The notes: generated from the sequence alone by a model not told the origin. A stretch of 58,323 nt of DNA from an uncultured Treponema sp. (GCA_937877535.1 CALFJF010000016.1:1-58323), one strand, 5' to 3'; counted from the first letter of the stretch, positions 34,301-42,346 are shown. Numbers and translations are program-made.

Positions 34301-34943
34301 CCCTCAGGAACGAAATCAGGTCGTGCCCGAACGTCCCCCAGTAGGGAAGCTTCTTGAAGTACGCCTGAATCTTGCTCCACATCGCCCCGAATTTCGGGTT
34401 CTCGCGCAGGTTCGTGTCGTCAAAGAGAATCTTGAAGGGGCGGAACGCGGGGTTCTCGTTCGCAAGAAAGAGCATGACCATCTCCTCAAGCGTCTGCTCG
34501 CGGTTCGTGCGCACCCGCCCCGTCTTCCGCTCGGTCATCTCGGTGTTCAGGTAGTCCTCCACCGAGCACTCGCCCCTGTAGACCGCCGTGGGAGGGAACT
34601 CCTGGGTGAACTCGACGATGAGCCGCTCCACCTCCTCCGCGCCGAATTCGGCGTTCAGGTCGGAAATCAGGTCCTTGAACGCCGACGGGAATTTTTGTCT
34701 TCTATATATGTAGCACGCGAGGTGAAAAATCTCGTCCAAAAGCCCCATAGCGTTGAGCATTCCTGCGGAAACCTGGGTCTGGTTCTGGCTCGCAAGGTAC
34801 TTGTTGAACCTGACGGCGAACGTCCGCACCGCACCGATGTTCGCCAGAATCACGTTTCCGCTCGACTGGTACAGCTCCGAGCCGAAGCCGCAGGCATCCC
34901 TGACCGCCCTCGATATATGGAACTCGTTGTAAGAATATTTCAT
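31383..34943 (-). CDS. Large GH13 alpha-amylase-family protein
   Basis: The 1186-residue protein has no signal peptide and should act in the cytoplasm on maltodextrin or glycogen. A helical N-terminal region (to about 310) is followed by a GH13 barrel with DMVPNH (about 411), RFDAA (nucleophile Asp, about 529), LLAEAFW (acid Glu, about 593) and FMNNPDEET (about 652), where the usual His of the last motif is Pro but the Asp remains. The C-terminal 270 residues are helical and unassigned. The ATG at 34943 is chosen because GGAGG precedes it. Residues up to about 914 are encoded by GC-rich DNA (58-67% in counted 60-base stretches), the remainder by AT-leaning DNA (42-48%). Confidence 0.85.
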   Translation of the reverse strand: MKYSYNEFHISRAVRDACGFGSELYQSSGNVILANIGAVRTFAVRFNKYLASQNQTQVSAGMLNAMGLLDEIFHLACYIYRRQKFPSAFKDLISDLNAEFGAEEVERLIVEFTQEFPPTAVYRGECSVEDYLNTEMTERKTGRVRTNREQTLEEMVMLFLANENPAFRPFKILFDDTNLRENPKFGAMWSKIQAYFKKLPYWGTFGHDLISFLREPVAYAPDNLQQQLDYVRVHWAELFLPGDGEGEDYWLRRLLGGMDILSEEWKPEWHPTNGGSPDMSPPNYDYLMREYERFSADSDWMPKVVLMAKTVLVWLFQLSKKYGREIHRLDQIPDEELDLLRDEGFTALWLIGLWERSQASRTIKQMCGNPEAAASAYSLEDYEIAENLGGWRSLENLRTRLWQRGIRLASDMVPNHTGMDAKWVVEKPDLFVQRRDNPFPQYTFNGANLSHDSRVAIYLEDHYYSKNDCAVVFKRVDTATGDTRYIYHGNDGTGMPWNDTAQIDFLNPAAREEVMQKILHVARNFPIIRFDAAMVLAKKHIKRLWYPEPGKGGDIATRSEFALTAQQFEDAIPQEFWREVVDRVAREVPDTLLLAEAFWMMEGYFTRTLGMHRVYNSAFMNMLKKEENFKYRATVKNTIQFDPQVLKRYVNFMNNPDEETAVAQFGKGDKYFGVCTLMVTMPGLPMFGHGQLEGFEEKYGMEYVRAYRDEEPDQYLIDRHRREIFPLMHRRYLFSGVEDFLFYDVWCDGGVNENVFAYSNRCGSEYSLVFYNNKYDRAHGWIKRSCEYAVKTGPGDNDKKLVSRTLGEGLGLSSRGDYYVMFREQRSGLWFVRNCRQVHEQGLFVALNGFEAQILLEFRQQQDVDGKLATLCSFLDGRGIADLEIAWQELHYRELYDSFSRVISEDFERAVQTLTLSTNEIRKGKIKRARVSDFESLIQNPLLDFYSISIKTAEAERNQNPKKRLRKLPSEKRMYGVFKRKLAIICKIAAIMRRNPAAVLPKDWKGATDVQALLATGFAYQKEGLLFAIIYSLVSSLSEGGFALKWALHRKIAEFLKTSSVSDGTTYNVFERLFVLASGKMPKLDAKESPKISAETLANRLTTSSESYLLSGANEYNGIRWFNKELMDSSLFLALEILLLGAGKEKAKRIIALSKTLEKAKNAAEFKCDEFVRIASGGKQKSKKAK

Positions 34944-34972
34944 TTTTTCCTCCATTTTTCTGGATTTTTGAA

Positions 34973-37048
34973 TTAGTCTGCTTCACACGAATCGTGAATC
35001 GTAGCGATTTTTTTGATTTTTGAGCACAGTTTTTCATTTGACGAAAGCGAAGAAACCGTTGCAGGAAGTCGCCACGTCCAGTTGAAGTCGCTCACCGTGC
35101 CTGGAATATTGATTCGTTCGTCGTCAGGATTTGTTGCGTAATATTTTTTGTCAAGATACAGCCAATCTTGCAGTGGCGGAATAAACCAGTCGCCATTTGT
35201 TTTTGCGCATTTTGCGATGATTTTTTCCGCGATTTCTGGAGAAAACGTCTGCTCAGAAAGCGGCGTTTCCAAAAGCAACGTTTCGGCGTTTCGCATTTTT
35301 TCGTTTGATTCTTCGTTCAAAAAATCGCGCACAAAAGCCCGCACCGATTCTTTTTCGTTTTCCCACCACGCGCGAATCGTTGAAGAATCGTGGACGCTCG
35401 TTGTAACAACGCTTCGCTTTTCGTGCAAATCGAGTGGCACAAACGGCTGATATTTTTCGTGCCACTTTCGCGTCCAGCGCACCACGTTCAAACTCAAAAT
35501 GCCAAAATCTTTCATCACGGACGGCAGGGAAGGGGGATACGCGCCCAAATTTTCGCCACACGGAATCATTTTTGAAAATGGAATTATTGACGAAAAAATC
35601 GTTCGAGCCTGTTTTTCTTGCTCGGCGTTTTGTTTTTTCCAAGATTGCTCAAAAAGAGTCAAGAGTTTTTCCTTTTCTTCAAAAGAAAGCGTTTCCCACG
35701 CGCGGCTATTTCGGAAATTGTTTGACGGCACAAAAGCGTCGCGTCGGATTTCAATAAGAGCGCGATTTTTCCACCAAAAATCAAGCAGCAAAATGATTTC
35801 TTTTTGAATCTGCATGTCAAGATTGAATTTTGACAAATCGAGTGAAAGAAGCGTTTTATTTCCTTTGACCGACTTTTTGAAATTCCACAGTTCCTCATGT
35901 CCGATTCTGTTGCAGCACAATTCCAAAATCTCGTGCGCTTTATCGATATTTCCCGTGAGTCTAAAAAAATCTGCCGTTGGAATGTGCGGTTCTGAAAGCC
36001 ATTTTACTCGCTCTTGAGAAAAGCCTGAAGCAGAAAGCATTTTTGCCGTTATCGGCGAATTGGGAAGATTTATTCCAAGTTCCGCCGTTTTATCTTCCTC
36101 TTTTATTGTCCAAAATCTAAAAAAACCTGGCAAATGGTCAAGCCTGTACGCATCAAAAAAACGCTCGGAAACGGAAAGTCGCCTTTTCCACCACGCAAAA
36201 TCGTCTTTTTTTTGCGCTTTCCAATCGTAAATGGGAAACCCCCAATTTTGCCCCGTCGGATTGTCGCCGTCAGGCGGACTTCCCGCCCTGCCGTGCTTTA
36301 CAAAAATATCGCTTCGCGCCCACACGGCGCACGAATCTTCGTTCAAAAGAATCGGAATGTCGCCTTTGAGAGAAACGCCCATTTTTCGAGTTTCTGCCAC
36401 CGCTTCGGAAAATTGTCTAAACGCAATGAGTTGCTCCCAAGCGTAAAAAAAATTCAACTCGCGCAGTTCTTCATTGTCCCAAAGCGCACGAATTTCGTCT
36501 TTTGAAAGCGAGCGATATTTTTCTTCCCATTCTTTCCAACTTTTTTGAGCGTTCAATTCTTTGAGCGTTTTGAAAACGCAATATTCTGGAAGCCAATCTG
36601 AAAATTGCGAAATGAACGAATGAAATAGGTCGCATTTGTCTGGGATTTCTGGAATCGAAGAATACGCAAGTCGCCTGAATATTTTTTTGAGCAACGATTC
36701 TTTGAGAAAAAGGATTTTTTTGTAATCAAAACGGCTGTCGTTTTTGAGAGAAAGAAATTCTTTGTAGATTTTTGCGGCTTCTGCGTCGCTTTCGATTACG
36801 ATTTGAAAAGCGGTTGCTTTTGAAACATTGATGTAAATCGGATGAAGCGCAAACGCACTCAAACTTGAATAGGGAGAAGAGTGAACGCCCGTGTCAAGAA
36901 CGGGAAGCAACTGCACGATTTTGATTCCGCATTTTTTTGAAAACGCCACAAAATCCGTAATGGCGGTATATTCTCCAATTACGGGAGAATCGTCCGTCCG
37001 AAGTGCTCCCAAAGGAAGCGCAATGCCCGTCTTTCTTTCGATTTTCAT
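34973..37048 (-). CDS. malQ: 4-alpha-glucanotransferase (amylomaltase)
   Basis: MalQ moves glucan chains between maltodextrins in the cytoplasm. Typical GH77 stretches are visible: VQLLPVLDTG, SPYSSLSAFALHP, the nucleophile motif YRLDHLPGFF, acid motif PCGENLGAYPPS and TTSVHDSST with the transition-state Asp. The length of 691 fits the family. The GH13 gene starts 29 bp downstream, so the two form an operon for internal starch or glycogen breakdown. Its ATG lacks a ribosome site and stands 7 nt behind a perfect extended -10 element. Its base composition is that of the native genome, unlike the GH13 gene beside it. Confidence 0.93.
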   Translation of the reverse strand: MKIERKTGIALPLGALRTDDSPVIGEYTAITDFVAFSKKCGIKIVQLLPVLDTGVHSSPYSSLSAFALHPIYINVSKATAFQIVIESDAEAAKIYKEFLSLKNDSRFDYKKILFLKESLLKKIFRRLAYSSIPEIPDKCDLFHSFISQFSDWLPEYCVFKTLKELNAQKSWKEWEEKYRSLSKDEIRALWDNEELRELNFFYAWEQLIAFRQFSEAVAETRKMGVSLKGDIPILLNEDSCAVWARSDIFVKHGRAGSPPDGDNPTGQNWGFPIYDWKAQKKDDFAWWKRRLSVSERFFDAYRLDHLPGFFRFWTIKEEDKTAELGINLPNSPITAKMLSASGFSQERVKWLSEPHIPTADFFRLTGNIDKAHEILELCCNRIGHEELWNFKKSVKGNKTLLSLDLSKFNLDMQIQKEIILLLDFWWKNRALIEIRRDAFVPSNNFRNSRAWETLSFEEKEKLLTLFEQSWKKQNAEQEKQARTIFSSIIPFSKMIPCGENLGAYPPSLPSVMKDFGILSLNVVRWTRKWHEKYQPFVPLDLHEKRSVVTTSVHDSSTIRAWWENEKESVRAFVRDFLNEESNEKMRNAETLLLETPLSEQTFSPEIAEKIIAKCAKTNGDWFIPPLQDWLYLDKKYYATNPDDERINIPGTVSDFNWTWRLPATVSSLSSNEKLCSKIKKIATIHDSCEAD

Positions 37049-37084
37049 GAAAGCAATTATACCACGGAATTTTGTACCGTGGCA
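37049..37084 (-). promoter_or_regulatory. malQ promoter with CCACGG/CCGTGG inverted repeat
   Basis: On the minus strand TGG-TATAAT (37064-37056) is an extended -10 ending 7 nt before the ATG at 37048. CCACGG (37062-37067) and CCGTGG (37077-37082) form an inverted repeat filling the spacer, a good place for a repressor of the starch operon. Confidence 0.55.
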
Positions 37085-37150
37085 TAAAAAGTGAACAATT
37101 TTTCAAAATATAAAGAAAATCAGTTCGGAAATTTTGGCGTAAAAGCAACG

Positions 37151-37717
37151 CTACTTTTTGTTTCCGTTTTCATTTTCGCTATTTTTAGAAATCCATTCTG
37201 AAACGAGCGACTCGTATTCTGTGTATTTTTCAAATTTATTTGAAAGCGAAAGGTCTCGCGTTGTTGAATACCAAAAAAGTGCGTAAGAATCCGCGTCCAA
37301 ATCCGCCTTAAAATGAAACGAAATTTTCGCTTTTTCAGCATTCCACTCGTATTGTTCTTCTGACAGTTTTTTTCCTTCGTAGAGAACGAGTGGCGCGGGA
37401 CACACGTTTTCAGGAAGAACGAACTCTGGCGGATTTTTGTATTTTCCAAAAATCTCAAACGATGTTGCGTTTGAATCAAGGTCGATTTCGCCCGTTTGCG
37501 CGTTGTAAGAAAACGGCGAATCGTTTTGAATGGACGCGCCGTCCGCGCGGATTTCCGTAACGCTTTCAAAAATCACGGTCGTAAAGATTTTTCCGCTTTC
37601 GCTTCGCTCCGTTTGGACAAACGTAATGCCTTCTTCCGACGTTTTGTTCGTTCGGCAAGAAAACGCTGAAAACGCAAAAATAAAGAGCGCGATTGAAACA
37701 AGTGAAATAGAGCGCAT
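37151..37717 (-). CDS. Hypothetical lipoprotein
   Basis: The signal peptide ends in the lipobox AFSAFSC. The mature part (about 165 residues) is acidic and beta-rich in appearance, with no family that I recognise. The ATG at 37717 is chosen because GGGGGAG stands directly upstream; the frame is open four codons further through that ribosome site. It is transcribed toward pckG-opposite genes as part of the minus-strand block between malQ and the phosphoesterase. A role at the periplasmic face of a membrane is all that can be said. Confidence 0.7.
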   Translation of the reverse strand: MRSISLVSIALFIFAFSAFSCRTNKTSEEGITFVQTERSESGKIFTTVIFESVTEIRADGASIQNDSPFSYNAQTGEIDLDSNATSFEIFGKYKNPPEFVLPENVCPAPLVLYEGKKLSEEQYEWNAEKAKISFHFKADLDADSYALFWYSTTRDLSLSNKFEKYTEYESLVSEWISKNSENENGNKK

Positions 37718-37746
37718 TTTCTCCCCCAAAAATCTGCAATATATTT

Positions 37747-37965
37747 TTACAAATCAAGGTGCAAATCGACGGGCGGTTCTTCTGTTGTTTCGTCAAGGAC
37801 TTTTGGTCTTTTTGTTGCTCGCTCAAATGAACCATACACTGCCATTACGTCGTTGAGCGAAGTCAAATTGTACTGTTTGTTGTCGCGGCAATATTCTTTG
37901 AACGCTTCAAGTCTTTTTTCAGATTTGCTTTTTCCAGAAATGAGCGGTTCGAGTTCTTTTTCCAT
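37747..37965 (-). CDS. Small hypothetical protein, 72 residues
   Basis: A charged, soluble protein with a GAGGTG ribosome site before its ATG. It is Lys/Glu-rich in the first half and ends in an acidic tail with EEPPVDLHLDL. No family is recognised. It lies 29 bp upstream of the lipoprotein gene on the same strand, so the two may share a transcript. The ribosome site and the fit in the operon make it more likely real than not. Confidence 0.6.
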   Translation of the reverse strand: MEKELEPLISGKSKSEKRLEAFKEYCRDNKQYNLTSLNDVMAVYGSFERATKRPKVLDETTEEPPVDLHLDL

Positions 37966-38054
37966 TTTGCACCTCTTTTTTTTGTTTTTCCACGAATAGT
38001 TTGAATCATTTTAGAACGAATATGAAAAAATAGCACGAACTTTCACGGCGAAAG

Positions 38055-38987
38055 TCAAAACTCAAAGCGAGTCCAAGAAACTGATTCATTTTTTCTGTCA
38101 ACGGTTACCAGATACGCACGGCGGTGCTGTCCAAACGCGTCAAAAACCTGCTCTTTCCAAGAGCCGTAATTGTAACCGTATTCTTTGTGAGCGTGTCCGC
38201 AAAAAAGACTTTTGACGTTGTTTTTTTCAAAAAGCGTCAAAAGAATGTTTCGTTCGCGCGTGTCTTGCATTGTCATCAAAAAATTGCCACCCGCGTAAAT
38301 TGGCACGTGCGTCAGAACGATTTTTGGTTTTGAATCGTTTTCCATTGCGTTTTTTACGATTTCGCGCTGCGTTTCTCCGAGCGTCCCGCTTCCTGAATCG
38401 AGAACGTAAAAAGTGAACGTGCCATCGGTAAACGTGTACGCACTTGAAAGAAATCCTTTCTTTTTGAGAGAAGCAAACGGCTCTTCGATTTCTTTGAAAT
38501 TTTCCCACCCGTCATTGTACAAGTCGTGATTTCCCAAAACTGAAAGATTTTTGAAATCCGAAGCCTTTTCAACGACTCCTTTTTCTTTTGCCATTTTTGC
38601 CATCGTGTCGAACATTTCGTTGAGTTCTCTAAATTCGTGCGCCCGCCCGCCGTCTCCATTATCTCCCAACGAAATCACAAATCGCGGCTTTTTTCCTTCG
38701 TCCTCCGTTTCGCCAAGGAGTTTTGTGAATAATTCCAAAAACTCGTCTTTGTGGACATCGTATATTTGCGCACCAATATGAGGGTCGGTTATTAGCATAA
38801 AAGAATACGTTTGCGGTAACGTCGAAAATTGGGGAAGCACTTCGGGGCAAACATCTTCAATCAAGGGGAGAGAGTCGGCGCGAGACTCAACGCTTTCTTC
38901 TCCAAAGAGAAAAATGTACCAACCGTAATTACAAGAGCAACAGATAAGCGGTAAAAGCAGAATCAAAAATCGAATTTTAGAACTCAT
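38055..38987 (-). CDS. Calcineurin-like metallophosphoesterase lipoprotein
   Basis: The 310-residue protein has a signal peptide ending in a Cys-rich lipobox-like segment (LICCSC), so it is probably lipidated and periplasmic. The two-metal phosphoesterase motifs are in order: ITDPHIG, SLGDNGDGG, LGNHD, LTHVP and CGHAH. The substrate could be a nucleotide or phosphodiester. Its start overlaps the end of the upstream barrel gene by 11 bp, so expression is coupled. Confidence 0.85.
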   Translation of the reverse strand: MSSKIRFLILLLPLICCSCNYGWYIFLFGEESVESRADSLPLIEDVCPEVLPQFSTLPQTYSFMLITDPHIGAQIYDVHKDEFLELFTKLLGETEDEGKKPRFVISLGDNGDGGRAHEFRELNEMFDTMAKMAKEKGVVEKASDFKNLSVLGNHDLYNDGWENFKEIEEPFASLKKKGFLSSAYTFTDGTFTFYVLDSGSGTLGETQREIVKNAMENDSKPKIVLTHVPIYAGGNFLMTMQDTRERNILLTLFEKNNVKSLFCGHAHKEYGYNYGSWKEQVFDAFGQHRRAYLVTVDRKNESVSWTRFEF

Positions 38988-39759
38988 AATTCACCACCAA
39001 TCTAAAAATCAAACCTTCAAGGAGCGGTGGCGTTGTAAATTGGTCGTTCATGCGAAATTGCACCTCGCCGCCAAATCGAAATCCCGAAAAAAATCCTTCG
39101 AGTATTTTTTTTCCCGTTCCAAAAATGTAAGTCGGGTGAGGAAAAAGCGGATAACGGTAAAAATCGTGCGTTCCCGCTCTAAGATACGCGCTCCAACCGC
39201 TTTGCCAGTTTTTTTCGATTCTGATTGTCATTGCAAGCGATTCGTCTGTCAAAATGCCGCGCCAGCCTGAAATTGCGTATAAATCCGTGATTTTGATTCC
39301 AGCCGCCCACTGACCTGCAAACAAAAATCCGCGTTCGCTTATAATTCTGAATTCTGTGTTGAAATAAAGGTCAAATTCAAACGCAAGGTCAAATTGCCAC
39401 TGACAATGTTGCAAAAATCCAAATCCGAGTTGAATGTCCCACGGGTGGTCAAGGTCAAATCGCCAACGTTCGGGAAAATACGAAAAAAGCGTTGAAAAAT
39501 CTGCCGTGTCTTTTGAAAACTCAAATCCGCCTGCCGCCTCTGCCGTGTTCCAAATCGCGCCGTATTCTGAAGAAAAAAAAGTCGTTTGCCCTTCGATTCC
39601 GCGCTCCGTTGAACGCGAAACGGAAAATCCAACGCTTTGCTCTGGACGCGGAATGTCTGAAAAAGAAAGCGCGTCAACTGAAAACAAAAAAAGAATGGCA
39701 AAAAAAACGCACAAAAACGAGAATTTGGGACATTTTTTAAGGATTTTGAAAAAAATCAT
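38977..39759 (-). CDS. Predicted outer-membrane beta-barrel protein
   Basis: After a signal peptide (about 30 residues) the 260-residue protein is rich in aromatic residues with alternating strands and ends in VVNYEF, a typical barrel C-terminus ending in Phe. No specific family is recognised. It is translated just ahead of the phosphoesterase lipoprotein with an 11-bp overlap, which suggests the two act together at the cell surface, for example in phosphate or nucleotide scavenging (inference). An inverted repeat TCGATAA/TTATCGA (39776-39798) lies upstream. Confidence 0.65.
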   Translation of the reverse strand: MIFFKILKKCPKFSFLCVFFAILFLFSVDALSFSDIPRPEQSVGFSVSRSTERGIEGQTTFFSSEYGAIWNTAEAAGGFEFSKDTADFSTLFSYFPERWRFDLDHPWDIQLGFGFLQHCQWQFDLAFEFDLYFNTEFRIISERGFLFAGQWAAGIKITDLYAISGWRGILTDESLAMTIRIEKNWQSGWSAYLRAGTHDFYRYPLFPHPTYIFGTGKKILEGFFSGFRFGGEVQFRMNDQFTTPPLLEGLIFRLVVNYEF

Positions 39760-39775
39760 AAGTTACCGTTTGTTC

Positions 39776-39798
39776 GATAATTCTAAATTTTATCGACC
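39776..39798. promoter_or_regulatory. TCGATAA/TTATCGA inverted repeat upstream of the barrel gene
   Basis: Two 7-bp arms are separated by 9 bp, 17 bp before the start codon at 39759. The same half-site occurs in the aroK leader, before the FAD oxidoreductase gene and in the tetR terminator loop. Confidence 0.35.
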
Positions 39799-39821
39799 TA
39801 GCCCCCGCTCGTCAATTCGTT

Positions 39822-41237
39822 TTACGCGGTCTTTACGCGAATGAGCGAATAGGGCGGAATTTCTTTTCCCGTGTAAAGTGCGCTTTCGTGGTCGGCGTTT
39901 ATCCAATTTTGGAGCGCGAACGAACGCGGGTCTACAAAATCGTAGTCATTTTCCAAAAGAATTTGAGTTGGCGCGGAGGGAGAAACGATTTCGATTTGCG
40001 TACCAGATTTTACATGATTCAACGCGCGAATGTGAAACGCTTTCCAGCCTTCTTTTCTTTTTGCGATTTGAACGTTTTTTTCAGGATGCGCTGCGCGATT
40101 TCTTTCTTCGGCTTTTCGCGCTTCAACGTGCATTTTTTTTAGATTTTCCGCATCGCTCAAAACGATTTCTTCGCCGATGTTCCGAGCCGCGTTTTCTTCA
40201 TTTTGCGGAATTTCGTTTTGAACGAGTGCGGCAAGCAAATACGGAGAATCGCTTTCGCCTGAAGACGTTTCGTTTGCTTTTGCGCGTGAAAAATAAAATC
40301 CTGTTGTTCCTTTTCTGTGAGCCACTTCGTCGAGCGAGCGCACAAACGGCGTGGCTTCTTCTTTTGAGATTTTTCCTTCCAAAGCGTCCAATGCTTTTCT
40401 GTATGCGCGAGAAACGAGAGCCACGTAATACGCGCTTTTCATTCGCCCTTCGATTTTTATCGCGTCAATTCCCGCTTTTTTCATTTCTTCCAGATGGTCA
40501 ATCATTTTCAAATCTTTTGACGAAAGAATCGCCGTAAAATTCTCGCCTTCAAAAACGGGAAAATATTCGCCTTTTCGCTCTGATTCTTCCAAAACAAGCG
40601 AAGCACTTTCTGCAAGATTTTTTGCGTCCGCTTTTACATCAAAGTTCCAGCGACAAGCGTGCGTGCAAAGTCCCGCTTGCGCACTTCGGGCGGTGAGATA
40701 CGCGCTCAAAAGGCAACGCCCGCTGTAGGCAATGCACATGGCTCCGTGCGCAAAACACTCAAGTTCCATTTCTGGAACTGCGTCTTTAATCCGTCGGATT
40801 TCGTTAAGAGAAACTTCTCGGGCAAGCACAACGCGGTCAAATCCCAAATCTTTGTACATTTTGACGGCTTCGCTGTTTGTGCAAGACGCTTGAGTCGAAA
40901 GATGCAAGCGAGCAGACGGAAATTCTTTTTGAAGCAAACGAACCAACCCCAAATCTTGCACAATAAAAGCGTCAATCGGATACGCTTTGAACTCGTCCAA
41001 TCGGCGGCGAAACGAATCGAGGTCGCCTTCGTGAAACGCAATGTTGAGAGCGCAAAAAAGCCGTTTTTTTGGAAATTGCGCTTTGATTTTTTTTACGATT
41101 TCGGCATCTTTTGCGTAAAAATTGTCCGCTTTTGCGCGAAGCGACAGTCCATTCATTCCAAAATACGCCGTGTCCGCTCCGTAAGCGTATGCGTAAGAAA
41201 GTTTTTCGGCGTTTCCCGCAGGACACACAAGTTCCAT
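39822..41237 (-). CDS. Peptidase U32-family protein (TrhP/RlhA-like)
   Basis: The 471-residue protein begins with the family motif MELVCPAGN and carries the U32 signature FAHGAMCIAYSGRCLLS followed by GLCTHACRW, whose cysteines probably bind an Fe-S cluster. A C-terminal beta domain of about 80 residues matches the longer members. Characterised relatives hydroxylate tRNA uridine (TrhP) or a 23S rRNA cytidine (RlhA) rather than acting as peptidases; length favours TrhP. GAGG precedes the ATG. It is followed closely on the same strand by the barrel-phosphoesterase pair. Confidence 0.88.
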   Translation of the reverse strand: MELVCPAGNAEKLSYAYAYGADTAYFGMNGLSLRAKADNFYAKDAEIVKKIKAQFPKKRLFCALNIAFHEGDLDSFRRRLDEFKAYPIDAFIVQDLGLVRLLQKEFPSARLHLSTQASCTNSEAVKMYKDLGFDRVVLAREVSLNEIRRIKDAVPEMELECFAHGAMCIAYSGRCLLSAYLTARSAQAGLCTHACRWNFDVKADAKNLAESASLVLEESERKGEYFPVFEGENFTAILSSKDLKMIDHLEEMKKAGIDAIKIEGRMKSAYYVALVSRAYRKALDALEGKISKEEATPFVRSLDEVAHRKGTTGFYFSRAKANETSSGESDSPYLLAALVQNEIPQNEENAARNIGEEIVLSDAENLKKMHVEARKAEERNRAAHPEKNVQIAKRKEGWKAFHIRALNHVKSGTQIEIVSPSAPTQILLENDYDFVDPRSFALQNWINADHESALYTGKEIPPYSLIRVKTA

Positions 41238-41253
41238 TTGATTTTCCTCTTTT

Positions 41254-42180
41254 TTATTCGATTTCTTTTCGCGTTTTTACGACCGCTCCGATTTTTTCAA
41301 CGGCGAGATGAGATTCGCTCAAAAATTCGTCAGCCATTTGAAAAAGGGGCATCATTCCTTTCCAAATGTCGAGTGTACACGGAATGTGAGCGTCGGCGCA
41401 CAACGCTTCAAATTTTTCCGCTTCGTCCATAAAAAGTTCTTTTTCTCCCATTTGAATGTATACGGGTGGGAACGATTCGAGTTGCTCTTTTTGGGCGAGA
41501 ATGGGCGAAATCGCGTATTCGAGCCGCTTTTCTGGAGGCGCGTACATTTCAACGGAAGCGAGAATTCCTGAAGCCACAAACACTTCGTCGGATTTTCGCC
41601 GTGATTTGAGCGCGTTCGATTGCTCCGAAAGGTCGAGCCACGGCGAAAAAAGCACGATTCTTGAAAACAGTTTTCTAAATTGCGGCTTTAAACTCAAAAA
41701 AAATCCCAGCGCGATTGACGCTCCGCTCGTGTCGGCGGCAAGGATAAAATCCGTTTTTTCTCCTTCGTTGATTTCTTCCGAAAAATGGTCAACGATTTTC
41801 TTAAAAACGTCTTGAATATCGTTTACAGCGCACGGAAACTGATGCGCGGGCGGCAAGCGAAATTCGGGAAGGACGGTTTTGCACGAAAACGCATTTGAAA
41901 GCGAAGACGCAAATGCGCGGTGGGATTTTCTGGAACCGCCAATAAAAGAGCCTCCGTGAACGTACATCATAAGGCGATTTTTTGCGTACATTTCTGGAGT
42001 CAAAATGTCGCACGGAATTGAGCCAATCACGATTTCTTCTTTTTCGACTCGATTTGGAAGAAAAACTTCGGAAAATTCTTCGTCAACTTTCTCTCTATAA
42101 TACGAAACTTCGCTTTTTGGTTGAAAATGAAAAACTTTGAGCCTTTTTATTGCGTTTTGCCGTTCTTTTGAATTACCCAT
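41254..42180 (-). CDS. HSL-type alpha/beta hydrolase, catalytic residues replaced
   Basis: The fold of the hormone-sensitive-lipase family is clear from the oxyanion motif HGGSF (75-79), LPEFRLPPAHQFP and FSPWLDLS. The nucleophile elbow, normally GDSAGG, reads ADTSGA (149-154), so Thr151 stands where the catalytic Ser should be, with a Ser one residue later. The His motif, normally GMxHVFQ, reads GMMPLFQ (275-281) with Pro278 in place of His. The acid D252 (FMDEAEKF) is kept. It may be an inactive binding or scaffold protein. The U32 gene starts 17 bp downstream, so they are likely co-transcribed. Confidence 0.8.
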   Translation of the reverse strand: MGNSKERQNAIKRLKVFHFQPKSEVSYYREKVDEEFSEVFLPNRVEKEEIVIGSIPCDILTPEMYAKNRLMMYVHGGSFIGGSRKSHRAFASSLSNAFSCKTVLPEFRLPPAHQFPCAVNDIQDVFKKIVDHFSEEINEGEKTDFILAADTSGASIALGFFLSLKPQFRKLFSRIVLFSPWLDLSEQSNALKSRRKSDEVFVASGILASVEMYAPPEKRLEYAISPILAQKEQLESFPPVYIQMGEKELFMDEAEKFEALCADAHIPCTLDIWKGMMPLFQMADEFLSESHLAVEKIGAVVKTRKEIE

Positions 42181-42273
42181 GAAAAATCGCGCTGTTCAAA
42201 AATGTTTGTTTTTAAGAACAGTCTCCTTTTAAAAATTTGCAAGATTTTTAAGACGTTTGCCAAAAAATCTGCG

Positions 42274-42346
42274 GACTTTGTGAAAAAAATGATAGTCTTT
42301 TCTCACAAAGTCAAATATAGCAAAATTTTGCCCGCTTTGCTATGCT
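42274..42346 (+). promoter_or_regulatory. metA control region with two inverted repeats
   Basis: GACTTTGTGA/TCACAAAGTC (42274-42283, 42303-42312) is a perfect 10-bp inverted repeat. ATAGCAAA/TTTGCTAT (42317-42324, 42336-42343) is a second one; its right arm covers the extended -10 TGC-TATGCT (42338-42346) and its left arm falls at the -35. The -10 ends 6 nt before the ATG at 42353. The layout suggests repressor or activator sites rather than a riboswitch. Confidence 0.6.

Noticed and set aside
34134..34976. 280-codon plus-strand frame at the 5' end of the GH13 gene
   Set aside because: Same GC-rich antisense effect; it has no ribosome site and no recognisable family.
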